Source: Pleurostoma richardsiae
Taxonomy: Eukaryota; Ascomycota; Sordariomycetes; Calosphaeriales; Pleurostomataceae
NCBI GenBank assembly: GCA_030052745.1
Contig: JANBVO010000002.1
Coordinates: forward strand, 682,001-746,000
DNA length: 64,000 nucleotides
Direction: 5' to 3'
Shown: one piece after another, positions 10,147 through 22,011 of the stretch
How the letters are laid out: every line of letters starts with the position of its first letter
How positions within the stretch are numbered: position 1 is the stretch's first letter
The notes under the pieces: model-generated
Told to the model about the DNA's origin: nothing
The model's database searches: none
What the model saw: the letters and a program-made list of their open reading frames with translations, nothing else
Position numbers and translations under genes: made by a program

Positions 10147-13042
10147 TTAATCATCGATAAAGGCCTTGTTGGTCATGAGCTCACAATAGCCGTTAAAGGA
10201 GTCGGTTAACTCAGCCGCGCGTTCTAGGTGACTTTCCGAGATCCGCGTAATCCACATAGAATCATAACCTACTGCATCGTTTTTCCTTTCCCGACTAGAA
10301 GAGGCATAGTGGTGATAATTCCAATTCTCCTCTTGAGCAAGGGCTGCCGCTACTTGAAGCGCATTTCGGATCATACTGCGATTCCAAAGAGTCCCTTGTT
10401 TGAGACACTGCTTGGTGTGGTGCTGGGCCCATCTGAGCATAGGTGCCGTTGCGACCATGTCGCCGGTCACGCCGAAGGTCACGTCGCGTAGATAGCTCAA
10501 TTCATCTTTCCAGATCTTTAATATTGTGTCATCGTCTGGCCTCGTAAAATGCAGGGCAATATGGATGCGACTTTTGAGGGCCTCGTCGATTAAGCCCACG
10601 CGGTCCGAAGAGAGAAAGATGGCTCCCCTGAATTGATCGAGGATGCTGAGAAATGCTGGGCACATACTGAGAACTGTTGTGCGTCGTGGCACTCAGGCAC
10701 AGGGGATGGTGCTACTTACCGGACACAATTCGATTCCGGTCGAGGTTGTCATCTCTCTCGGACAGGTATATCTCAGCATCTTTCAACAAGATTGGACACA
10801 ACCACCGACTCGCGAGCGAAATGTGCGCTCGGAGTTGTACGTCGAACTGCTCTGGTTTGGAAGACAGATCCGCAGGCCCCTTTGCCGATCAGGGTTCAGC
10901 ATATCTTGCTAATGGACGAGGGGTAGAGACTTACGATATGATACAGAGGCCGACGACTTTGAGTTGATTCTGCTGCGGCCCTAAGCGTACTTGACTGTTG
11001 GCCACGTTAAAAGGTGTCTCTTTCGTACAGGGTTCAGACGGACCTTGCCACTGCCAGGTGGCCCGTGGAGGAGGGCAACCAGACCAGGCTTGAACAGCGG
11101 ACGTTCGCCATCGTGCCATATAAACTGTCGAGGAAAGTCGATAATGGCTCTCAGGATCTTCTTATGATGTCTGGAGTCGAATGGATCATCCGTAGATTTA
11201 TTCGGACTTGGAGGCTTGCGGGAGAACCGGCGGACTGGGATCGCATCTAGAGATTGGTGGTAAGCAAAAGCCGTCATATCCGAGACCTCATCAGCCACTT
11301 ACACCATTTCTTAGAGGCCAGCCCGAATGCAAGCAGGTACGGCGGAAGCAGTGTCTCCATTCCATTTTCAAGCAATTCTGACTCCCGAGCGAGAGCTGGC
11401 GAGCCGTGGCTGGAACGGAACTTCTCTGCCTCTCTAGCATCGACATCATCGTCGTCGAAAAGCGCGACGCAAGTTCTGCAGGCGAGGCCTAGGTGACATG
11501 GAGGAGGCGGAGGGGTCCCCACGTAGCCCAGTCGCGGCGTAGTCCCCGGATGAATCTGATCCAGAAAATCTCGAAATGGCGGCGCCGTCTCGTATGCTGC
11601 CTTGAAGTCGACGAACACCTCGGTGTCTATGTATTCTGAGCCGAGACCGGCTATAAGAGACTCTGTTAGGCCCTTATACTGGCCATGCCCATAGCAATCC
11701 CTAAGGAAGCGTCGTCCGCGCTCGGCGAGGTCGAGATCCGGGGCGAAATTTACGGGGATAACGGGGAGCTCTCTAATCTCTTTCGTGCCTTCATAATGGC
11801 CAATCTCGAAGATTAGATTCGCCGGGCGAAATACCTCTCCATCGTAACCCAGGTTGTAGCAATAGATTCGGACGGGCTGTGAAGGAGTATCAAATCCCCG
11901 GCTCATGTGAGAGATGACGGTGTGACCGGTCTGCACCGCGACGACGCGGAACGCGGCTGTTCTATCACGAGTCTTGGAATCCAGCCCTCTAATGATGGTG
12001 CATCCCGGGCTGAAGAGTTGCCACACGTCTTGGAACGAGATACCAACGAGGGTCCCTTCAATGATCTTCTTCTGCATGTCGAACAGGGGTTTCAGACTCT
12101 TCTCAATGAAGTCTATCAGAAATCGTACAGCACGACGCAGGGCATCTTGATCCTCGTCAGGCTTGCCCACTGACTCCTTCTTGGTAGTATCTGGTTTTCC
12201 GGCGAGTGGCTCTGGAGACCCAGGCGTGTCTTCGGCCCCGACAGACACATCACTTTGCGAGGAAAGCTCGGGTTTGGTTTCCAAGGTCTCGGTCACGATA
12301 TCCTTATGGTAGACCACGAGTAACTGCATAGGCAGGGTTTTCAATATCTTCTGATAGCTTGTAGAGGGACCGTTCTACAGCTTCCTCACTTACCTTAAAA
12401 GGGTAAACCAGCCTTTCGATTTTAGCATTCCACTCAGACCGTTCGGTACGTCAGTGAACTTAAACTTACAGGCATGGGGCCCATCGTATTTTAGTACCGG
12501 ATGTCTTCGCGAGAAAAGTCACCAGCAAGGCCGAGTTTATCAAGATCGCAAAAGGGCAGCTCTCATGTTGGCTCGGTCCTTTATCTTCATGATCTTCATG
12601 AAAGCTGTCCCCAACAAACGACCGGACTTTGTAGCCTGCAACTATCGCGTACTTGGAGTACTTGGAGGCAAACAGTTCTTCGCAAGGGTATACTGTATCA
12701 AAGCCTAGTTCTACCTCCTTGACTTCGAAGATTGTGCCCGGTTTGACAGCTGGCTCAGTTGTGCTGTCGCGGTCTTTCGACAGCTCAAATGGCTGTGGCT
12801 TATCATCTCTCACAAGGATCTCAGGCAGTACCGAGTCCGTCATTCTCAAATGATTGTTTTAGCCAAGATATTTGACTAGAGCAAGTGGTTTCAACTCACC
12901 TTGTCTGTCTGCGCAATCGTTCAACCTCTACTTGGAGCCTTTCGACTTGAAGTCTCAGCTGTTTGAAGGCGCCTTGGAGGGTCTCCGAGGGGCCGAGCAT
13001 CGCCAGAGATGGACCGCTTTCGGAACCATCCTCGTCTGACAT
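10147..13042 (-). CDS. AAA+ ATPase-like protein with DUF7025 domain, eight exons
   Basis: Minus-strand exons: 13042-12900, 12844-12470, 12412-12394 (19 bases), 12350-11303, 11246-11044, 10994-10935, 10879-10720, 10655-10147. They sum to 839 codons (838 residues). The N-terminus has a heptad-like segment (residues about 25-47). The middle (about 240-400) carries the DUF7025 signature: a TLVGISFQDVWQLFSPG block, the FRVVAVQTG strand and YNLGYDGEVF. The C-terminal AAA+ domain has an intact Walker A, GPPGSGKS (590-597). However, the Walker B region reads PILLKDAEIYL (K649-D650) where the family has a hhhhDEAD-like motif, and sensor 1 reads SSDR rather than TTNR. The SRIHIALHF segment with its likely arginine finger is kept. 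Nucleotide binding without normal hydrolysis is a reasonable inference. It is divergent from the protease gene and tandem with the gasdermin gene. Confidence 0.8.
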
Positions 13043-13787
13043 GACGTTCTGCTGACGATAACGCTGGCAAGGATGAGCTCTTATGTAGGCTTAAGGCTCT
13101 TCAATCAACTGTAGAAACCGTTGGGAATGTATCGTCTGAGGAGTCCGTGGTAATTGCTAAGTTGACCGGATTCAGTCTCACCAGACACTCGGAATCGTGA
13201 GTGCGGGGGAGTCAGGCAGCGCCCACCTAAAACGAATAACTGAGGAGCTCACGTAGCTCGAATGACACCTGATAGGTTGCTACATGGTAGCCGCATTGTT
13301 TGCTCAAGGTGCTTGCCGCTTCGTTGCCCATGCAGATGTCATGCGGACCAATATCCGTAATGCGCGACTCATCCCGAGTCTCGCCGAGTCAGGAAGTTGG
13401 GAAAAGCTCAGCTCGAGGCACATTGATGCAGGTGTTGACCAATGATGCGAGGATAACCGGCACACACCTGACCAGCTGCACTTCAAACTGGAGTTTCTGG
13501 CCCCCATACATCACACTCGGCTCTTGGAGTATAGCACTATCCTTCCCCGCTTCCCATGCGTTTCTGGAGCCTTGCCGACCGGGGTCTCTCCTCCTGCCAC
13601 TTTCTTTATCCCACGATCGGCGTTGGACACCCGATAATCTTGCGATAGTCACGGCGTGTTTGGGCTTTTCGCTTGGGATGAGCTTCAAGTCGGAAACTGA
13701 CCAGGGACTCGACATGACCTAAGCATAGCGGCGTCCCGCACACCGTGATACTCCAAGGGCCCAGTCGATAATGTGCAGGCGACAGAT
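13043..13787. promoter_or_regulatory. Divergent promoter region between AAA+ and S8 protease genes
   Basis: The 745 bases between the start codons of the minus-strand AAA+ gene (13042) and the plus-strand protease gene (13788) contain no other supportable gene. The layout means both genes depend on this one interval, so shared control is plausible. I could not identify specific factor sites by eye. Confidence 0.45.
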
Positions 13788-16700
13788 ATGGCAACAATCA
13801 GCGCGGGAGAGCTTAACCTCTTGGAGTTTGCTGACAAGGTGACCTGGAAACTGCTGAATTTCTCTTTTACTCTATGGGAAGATGACACTACCTTGCAATT
13901 CGGGCGGAAGCTGTCGGCAGAGCTTTTGCTCATCAAAGATTGGCTTGCCACGAACCGCCAGGTAGCTAAAGTGCAGAACGATGAAAAGCTGCAGAGGAGA
14001 GTGGCAACCCTCCTGAGAAACCTGGAGAGAATCTGCTCGGTACGTAGCAGTCCTTCTTGATCAAAATACCGAGTGTTTTCTAACATGGGTAACTCCACAA
14101 GTGGACTCCTCCTGGTAAGAACAGGGTCGAGGTCCAGGTGCCTTTATCCAGACAAAGCATCTCACAGGTGGAGGGATCCACCGTGGTAAGTTGATCACCG
14201 AGAACAGCCTTGTTTCCTCCCAGACACGGCTTCTTGCCCAGTTTTCGAGGCTACGGCTACTGGGAAGGCTTACAGACCTCGCAGTACCCAAATGCAGCCC
14301 TGCTGCTGATACCAGAGGCGACGATTCCCCCGGGAATCCAAGATTTCGCGCGGCTAGGGCCACAGGGGCATCAAGATTCCCTCATATTCACCTTAAAACA
14401 GTTTATTAAGGGTAGTCGGGATGTGAAGCAGCAGGTGACGACGGCTGCTTCAAGCATCGAAGAGTCGGGAGAAGTTCCCGAAGAAGATTTAGCTTTCCAG
14501 GTGCAGGATCTTTATCGATCATTGGCCAAACATTGTGTCTGTGTGCGAGACGGACTCACACGGCATATAATTGCCAATGTTCACCTAGCAGGCCCCAGTG
14601 CGTCTTCTGACAGTTCTTCCGAGGACTCAGACTCGTCATCTGATGAATTCGATAATTCCTCTTCCAAGCCGTCTTCGTATTACGCATTGTCCGAATCATC
14701 GACCGTCCCGGCGGTCAAATTCCATGTCTTGTTTCTCGATCACCCGCATGACCCCAAGCTTGAACGAGCATGCCACTGGCAATACACCAAAATTTCCGTT
14801 ACAAGACCTGCAAAGTACGTATGGCCCCTGGATGGCAGCGTATGACCAGGCTAATAGTCATACAGAATCAGGTTTGAGGACCGGTCCGTTAAAAAGACGA
14901 AGGCCAACCCCGTCGAAGAGTGCGAATATGGTTTCTGTGGGCTTATCTCAAGCCAGGAACCTATTAGTCTTCCACTCATTGTCTCAAAGGGCCAGCTGAG
15001 TTTCAAACATCCCCGGCAGTACCCTGGTGGATTTGATCTCGGCACGCCAAGCACCCCCTTGACAAACATTGTCAAGCTGCACGGCGAACAGTTCACCCAG
15101 AAGATGCGGCTCATACTGAGCTATCTACTTGCAAAGGCGGTATGGCAATTCTACGAGTCCGAATGGATGACGCGCAATTGGACAAAAGATGCGGTGCATT
15201 TCATGTTTGAGTCCAGGGCCGGCGAACGTGGCATATTCGTCGACGGACCATTTCTGCATACTAGTTTCATCGAGGAGTTAGATGGACGAGATACCAACGA
15301 GAGGATGAGAATCCACAAGTTTCCAAAGATCCTGGCGCTGGGGATCATGCTGATCGAACTAGAGCTACGAGTAAAGATCGAGGACTGTCGAAAGCCAAAT
15401 AGCGTGAGGCCAGACGGCACGTTGAGCATCAATGCGGACGCAATCGCGGCGGAACAGCTAATCAAGGACAAAAAGATGTGGAGGAACACCATCGGTGGCT
15501 TGAAGGACGTGATCCAAATATGCCTAAAACCAAGCAAGTTCGAGCGATATCGTAAGGACGTGCAGGGTCAAAGGAAGCAGTTATACAAGCATATAGTGCG
15601 CCCGCTACAGAAGCTTTGCGAGCGGGCATTTCAAGGCGACCTTGAAGTTGCTCCGGTCCTTCTTCCGACTCTTACAGGGGAACATGACGCGGACTCAGAA
15701 GCTTCTATTCAGGATCTCCTTGACATGTACCAATATGAGATCTCGCTTTCCCAGCCAGCGCCCCTTACTGACGGCCTGCGGACTCGGAGTGCTGACGCTG
15801 ACAGACAACTTTCAAGGTAGGAGCTGAGTAGACACGACTTCATCCCCGCACGGATAAGAATAAAATCTCACAGTGCCACAGGCCCACCCTTGGTCCGAAG
15901 TCCATGTCCGAGCAGCTTCCTCTGGCCAATGGGGATGGATCCATGTCGGCTGAGTAGGAGACCATGTCGATATCCTTGACAACATACAGTATACTAATCG
16001 GTTCACAGCGGAACTATCGCGACGTCAGACACATGGTTTGAGTTGCTTGATGGCCTGAACTCGCTTCTCCGAGCCAGACCGGGGGAAACTGACGACAGTT
16101 ACAAGGCTGTGAGAGTAGCTGTTATCGACACCGGAATCGATTCGAAATACGCGAGTCAAATAGCCAAGTACAAAGACTATGTAACGGAAACGGAGACCAT
16201 GACTGACCTCACGTCACATGGGACCAGCATCGTCCGGCTTATACTCAAGACACTTAACAAGGCGAGAATCTACGTGGTCCGTGTCGCTGAACGTGACAGA
16301 ATGAACGACGATACAATCATCTCGAAGACTCAAGCCCGGACCGCTGAAGTAAATCTATCAAAGGGGGGAATCCAGCATCTAGTAGAGCGGCGCTGACAGT
16401 GACTCGTAGGCGATTCGGTATGCGACGACGAAGTGGGAGGTAGATATCATCACCTTGGCGTCCGGGTTCGAGAGCGACAACGACGACATGAGAAAGGCAA
16501 TCGTTGAGGCAAAGGCAAAGGATGTCCTCGTGTTCGCAGCGGCTTCTAACTACGGCAATGTGAAGAGGATCGCCTTCCCAGCCCGGCTTCACTACGACGT
16601 GATGTGTATGTTCTCTACCAACGCGAGCGTGAAGCATTCACAGTTCAACCCACAACCGTCGCCAAAGTTGACACACAACCTGGCCGTCTTCGGGGAAGGC

Positions 16701-17024
16701 GTCCAGCTCGGGCCGAGCGAGCCGAAACTGATGGGGACCTCCTTTTCGACGGCCGTCGGTGCTGGACTGGCGGCTCGTCTGATCGACTTCTCGAGGCACA
16801 AGGACTCGAGGGAGAATCTCGGCCCCGAATTGCCGTACCTGAAACTCGTCGATGGCATGTCTTCTGTGTTTGCAAGGATGGCGGGAGGCGGGGCCGACAA
16901 TGGCTACCACTGCGTTGCGCCTTGGAGGCTGCTGGAAGATCTAGATAGGTACGGGACACGCGCCGCGAAAAGAGCAGCCGTGTGTGAGATCATAAAGTCT
17001 GCCCTGAGAGATAGGAATCGATGA
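13788..17024 (+). CDS. Subtilisin-like (S8) serine protease with large helical N-terminal region (HET-Q2-like), six exons
   Basis: Exons 13788-14039, 14102-14185, 14276-14814, 14866-15816, 16009-16348 and 16410-17024 sum to 926 residues. The first 600 residues are mostly helical. They contain a Ser/Asp/Glu-rich linker (from about residue 220) and a DUF7580-like part with ILSYLLAKAVWQFYESEWM and the HKFPKILALGIMLIELEL block, which resembles a degenerate kinase-like C-lobe. The C-terminal peptidase S8 domain is complete: Asp649 (VAVIDTGID), His679 (SHGTS), oxyanion Asn769 (AAASN) and Ser833 (GTSFSTA). No signal peptide is seen, so it is intracellular, unlike secreted subtilisins. In Podospora the S8 protease HET-Q2 activates the gasdermin HET-Q1 by cutting its C-terminus. 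The nearby gasdermin gene makes the same role likely here. The borders of exons 2-3 are the least certain. Confidence 0.82.
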
Positions 17025-17544
17025 TGGATTGGCAAGACATGTACCGAACAGTCGAAAATGCCTGTCTCTGACACACGTCCACACATATATCAGACTCATA
17101 CGCACACATCGCAGGATCTTCTGAACGTCCCTTTTACAGAGCCGATATAGACATCATCCTGCAGAAACAAACGCTTGTCATAAACATCCCTAAATCAGTG
17201 CGTATCGTTGTGATATGACCATTTATTAACTTACATCAGGTCAGATTCTGGTGGGCGGAGTTGGCATAGTACCGCGGGTGCTGCGCTGTAAGGTGCGCCC
17301 CTTCAGGGACGGGGGCTAATGCATCTACCTGTATGCAACCACGTACGTTGGATAGGTTCATGCCTGGCATTGGCCCCCAAATCTCACGGCGTAATGTTAA
17401 GCCGCGTGTAGGACACTATACAGCGTTTCGCTTGGCTGTCACGCCGCGGGGATAACACTTGAAACCCCATGATGGCGGTTCGCGCCGCTACGGCAAGGAT
17501 TCGATTGACTGACAACCCTCTTGGCTGGGAAATCACTAGGCAGC
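17025..17544. other. Intergenic region, likely promoter of the finger/NTPase-like gene
   Basis: Between two plus-strand genes of the island. Nothing coding is recognised. Confidence 0.4.
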
Positions 17545-20500
17545 ATGGACACAAGCGGCGACATCTTCCAGCTGACGACGAGATGCTCGGAACTATTCGC
17601 CAAATGCCAATCTATTCCTGCATTGGTTAAGGATGACTGGATCGGGGAGAGGCTGGCTGACTTCAACCTCTGGGCGGTCGGCATCCGGGCTTCGGAGACG
17701 GGGCATTCTTCGCTGGATTACCGTGTGCGTGACAGACCTGACGTGAAGCGTGTACTTGTCGGACTTCTTAGTAGCGTGGAGGACACAATAGAGCGCTGTC
17801 TACTCATGGGTGAGTCTCTCATGTCCGGTTTGAGTTGGCGCACGGAACAGATCTGGCTGAGGCTCTAAAACATGGTCCCAGATATCCAGGACTCTCCAAA
17901 TGCATCGTCACCTTCACGGGCCCCGACGCGAAGGCGGACGCAGGCCTCAGACAGTAACCCCTGGTCAGACTTCTCAGACGCCAGCACAGACTTCACAGAT
18001 TTCACAGACGATTCCTCAATCAAGATAGCCAGGGCCAGTAAACCATTTGCAGCGGAAATCAGTGACATTTCTACGACATTGGACCAGCTCTACCGCGTCT
18101 CCCTCCTAATTCAAAGGTCTGGCAAGAAATATCGGTTTCGAAGGGCGGACGCGGAGCTCGCCAGACTCAGGGACGACCAAGACCTCATGAGCCTGAGGAG
18201 CCACTTGTCGTTCATGATCTTGCTGCGCCAGGAAGAGGTCCACACAGAGTCTTGGACAAGCAATGATTACGAGATGCTGGCAAACCAGGTCGCAAGGGCC
18301 TCGGACTTGACCCCGGTTCAGATCAGGCTGATCGACGCAAATATCATGCGGAGAAACCGCATTCGCCATGCGACGAGACATCTTACACGACGAAAGGTTG
18401 AGGTACCAGCACCGGAAATGGCCGAACTACAGCCCGACAGTCCCACGAAGGAAGACAGAACAAGAGACGAATTTACGCCTGAGGTCGAAGGTTTAGTAGA
18501 AGAAAAGGAGCCCGGACAAGGCGAAGTCGTGAGCAGAGGACAGCAAGCTGTCATTAAGACAAAGAATACACTTGAGGTCTCGTCACCAGAGAGGCCACTG
18601 ACTTCTACAGAGATTGGCTCGGTGTTCATAATGGGAACGAAGACAGCCAAGTCTAGAGGGACTGCGATCACTAGGATCACGCGGATAGGGTCCAAGCAAG
18701 ACTACCCCAAGTGTCCCAAAGATCGAAGCATGTTCTCCTGCCCCTATTGCGGCCAGACTCTGTCGTCGGACTACTCTAAGGACGTCTCACGATGGCGGTA
18801 TGTTTGCCTAGGAATATCCAGAGCTGATCGAATGCGGTGCTAAGTTTTCGCAGGGGGCACGTCAAGCAGGACTTGATGCCATATACGTGTGTCTTCGGGG
18901 ACTGTAACCTCCCCCTGGATCTTTTTGAGTCGTCAGAGGAGTGGATGGCTCACACCAGAGCCGTTCACAGCGAAACGAGATGGATCTGTGGCGTTTGCCC
19001 AATAGATGATGTTTCCGGCGAAGAGGCAGCCGAAGTCTCCTTCAAGAGCAGCCAGGAATGGAAGGACCACACTGTCACAGCCCATCCGGAAGCCTTCAGC
19101 GAGATACAGCTCGAGGATTTGGCGAGCATAAGTGAGCGTGTCCATCTCCCGTCCATACCCTGCCCCTTGTGCCTGCATTACGACCCGTCCGAGGACGAAC
19201 CATACGACCACATCGCCAACCACTTGCACGAGTTCGCGCTGAGGGCACTCCCTTGGGAAAGCCCCGGTACCGATGACGGCTATGCTGACTCCGTCGACTC
19301 CAACAACGGCGCGGGCAGGCAAGTCACTGGGAGTATTCTAGCAGCAGCAACCACAGAAGATGACTACGTGAAGACCGTGTTTGACCGCGGGATAGCTAGT
19401 CTGAAAGAACTCCTGGCCGAGGTTTTAGCGCAAATCTTGGACGTTCAGAAAGGAGGGGCCGAGCATGTCCTGGACAAGCATTTGAAGGACCTTGACCCGG
19501 TCGTACCGCTCTTGAGGGAGATCTCAAGCCTCGATCTCAAAGACAGCCCCGACGATCAAACTACATCCCCCGACGAGAGTCAGTCGGATGACACCATCGA
19601 CCATTACACTCGATCGCTTCTTCGTATACGGGAAAGCATCCGCCTGCTCTCGGAGCGAAGGGACGTATTGTCAGAGCAAGAGGCGCAAGAAGCTGAAGAG
19701 AGCATTGAGGACGAGTGCGCGGCTCTACGCAAGCTGATCTCCGGTAAACAGGAACCACCTGTACTAGGAGACCAGCCCCTGAAGACAGAAGAAGCCCTTG
19801 CTCCGATCCAATCCTCGCTGTCATCTGGGCCAGAAGCAGCTCTTGGGGACTCTCCTAAAACGACTCGAACGAGTCAACCGCTCTTGCCCGATTCAGCAGA
19901 ATCTATTCCGGAGCACGCACTGTGGCAAGACGCCTTTGAAGCAAGATCTGACCTCTCCAAGACCCAGATGCGGTACTTTAAGGATCTCACAGAGAGGTTC
20001 ATGGACAGCGGCCCGAAAGACGTGGAGAGGTGTTTCTCTGACCTCATGAATCTATATACTGTTTACACATCCACATCCAAAAACTTATCGAAAGTAGGAG
20101 AACTCGCCTCACATTTAAAGGATTTCCCCAGCAAGTCCAAAGGGAAGGACATGCTGTTTTCGCTCGTTTCCGAGCAAGGATTAACTTCAGTGATGTGCGG
20201 CTCAATCGCTGTCATCGTCAACGAGCTGGGAAAGGTCATATTCTTCGAGTATCGAGCAGCAGTCATCTTGGAAGGACTAAGTGCCATTTGCTTGGCCGTG
20301 ACAACCGAACTTTCCGCTCCAAAACCTCAAGCAGACGGGGAAGCTAGGAACAATTTCAGCACACGGTTATCTGCCCTCTGTGCCGCCATATTCCGTCTTT
20401 TGAACCATATTTTGTTGGTAATGTCCCCGGATCAGGGTAAGCTTGTTGACTCGTGCCTGACAATACCAACCATGTCGCTAACCTTCATTTGCAGAGCCGA

Positions 20501-21763
20501 AAGAACTCCAAGGATTCGTGGAAAGGGATTCACCCTCTGGAGAAGACAACAAGACCATCTCCAATTTGTCGGGGCGGGTCAAAGACCTACTATCAAACCT
20601 CCAACGTGAACTGCGACCCATGACCGAGGCTCCAGCTACCACGACACTCTCTCTTGTAGAAAACGAGATCCAGCTGCGGAGAGATGCCTATTTTCAGGAG
20701 CAGATATCTCTGACACGAGACATATTATACTCAAACCTGATGAAAGTGTCTGGATCAATAGGTGCCTCCGGATCCATTACACATGAGACGAAAGTGGAGA
20801 TCCAGCAAAAGTGGCTAGGCCGGTTTCACGCATCACTGGCGGACAATATTTGGAAACAAAAGTTCGAAGGTTTGTTTTTCGATTCCCCGGCAGCGAAGTG
20901 TCTCTGACGCATGTCAACCAGATATCCCCAAAGCGGCGGCACGGGTGGGTGTACTGAATCCGAAAGACATCGCGCGGCTCGGCGCAAGTGATACGGCCCC
21001 CCGAGACTCTCAGAGGACGTTAAAGTCATCCCAAACAAGTCATTCGGAGGCACGCGACGTCTCCGTCCTCCTAAATCACAAGAAGCTGCAGAGATTCCTC
21101 GGCTCCGAGGCCTCGTCGATGCTCCTTATCATCCCAGGGGCTCGTCGGACACCAGGTACTCATGTTACAGTATCGTCCCTCGCGACAGCCAAGATGGTAG
21201 AAACGATCCGCGCCGCCTCCGCCACGGAGACCCCTGTCTACGCCATCGCATTCTTCTGCGGCATGCAAAGTCGTTCTCCGGCCAGCAGCACGCGGGACAG
21301 CAGGACCATCATGGTCCAGCTCGTGTCTCAGCTGATGTTCGCGTACCCCGGCCTGACCCCCAGCATATTGGGCAGCTGTCCAGACAATATCCAGGAGGCA
21401 AGCGATGGCGAGCTCTTTAGGCTGTTCTCTCGACTGCTGAAACGCTTTCCCCCCGAGTCAAGGATATTCTGCATCATCGACTCCCTGGACCGCTCTTGGA
21501 TCCCTGAGGAGTACAGCACGGGCGATGCCAGCGTCGTCCAGTTTCTAGTCCGCCTGGCCGAGGAGCTTCCCTCCGCCGGGCCAATTTTCAAGCTCTTGTG
21601 CACCACATCGGGTTCAGCAACTGGCCTTGGCATGTACTTCGGGCACGAGCAGCTTAGTATGCGCTCGATAAGGAAGAGCCCGCACCCGCGGTCCGGACGA
21701 CTGAGTAACTATCAGTTTAATCGCACCGCAGCTGGAAAGGCACTTGCAGGACTTTATGGCTGA
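17545..21763 (+). CDS. C2H2-finger protein with degenerate NACHT/STAND-like C-terminus, five exons
   Basis: Exons 17545-17809, 17882-18797, 18854-20436, 20495-20869 and 20922-21763 sum to 1326 residues. The first 100 residues resemble the helical N-terminus common in fungal finger/STAND proteins (TTRCSELFAKC onward). A Ser/Asp-rich stretch (DFSDASTDFTDFTDDSS) follows. Residues about 371-480 hold several Cys/His pairs typical of fungal C2H2 clusters (FSCPYCGQTL, YTCVFGDCNLP, HTRAVHSETRWICGVC, CPLCLHYD, HIANHLHEFALRALPW). After a helical middle region, residues about 1098-1300 look like an NTPase domain. There a strand leads into PGARRTPGT where a P-loop GxxxxGK[ST] should be, and a Walker B-like FCIIDSLDR is kept at about 1229-1237. 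The lysine-bearing P-loop is missing. There are no terminal WD, ANK or TPR repeats. Role unknown; a regulator or former sensor in the island is inference. Confidence 0.75.
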
Positions 21764-22011
21764 ACCAGATGAGTTACCAGGCAGTATTTGCCTTGTGTGA
21801 TATTGAAAGGGCAGGTGAACGTGACACGGAGAAATCGACAGCATATACGAACCTTCAAGAGTTGGTTGAAGCCATAGACTATGATGGGAGTAGATATCCC
21901 TCTCTCTCTGCCAGTTCAACAACGCCGCCTCTATGGTGCTCCGTGTTCATAGAGTGTACATAATCTACAAGAACGCTGATCCACGCCAACCCATCTCTAA
22001 GACGTGATTCC

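Noticed and set aside
10880-10914. Minus-strand peptide LIGKGACGSVF, resembling a protein kinase glycine loop
   Set aside because: It lies across an intron of the AAA+ gene in the wrong frame, with no kinase motifs following; coincidence.
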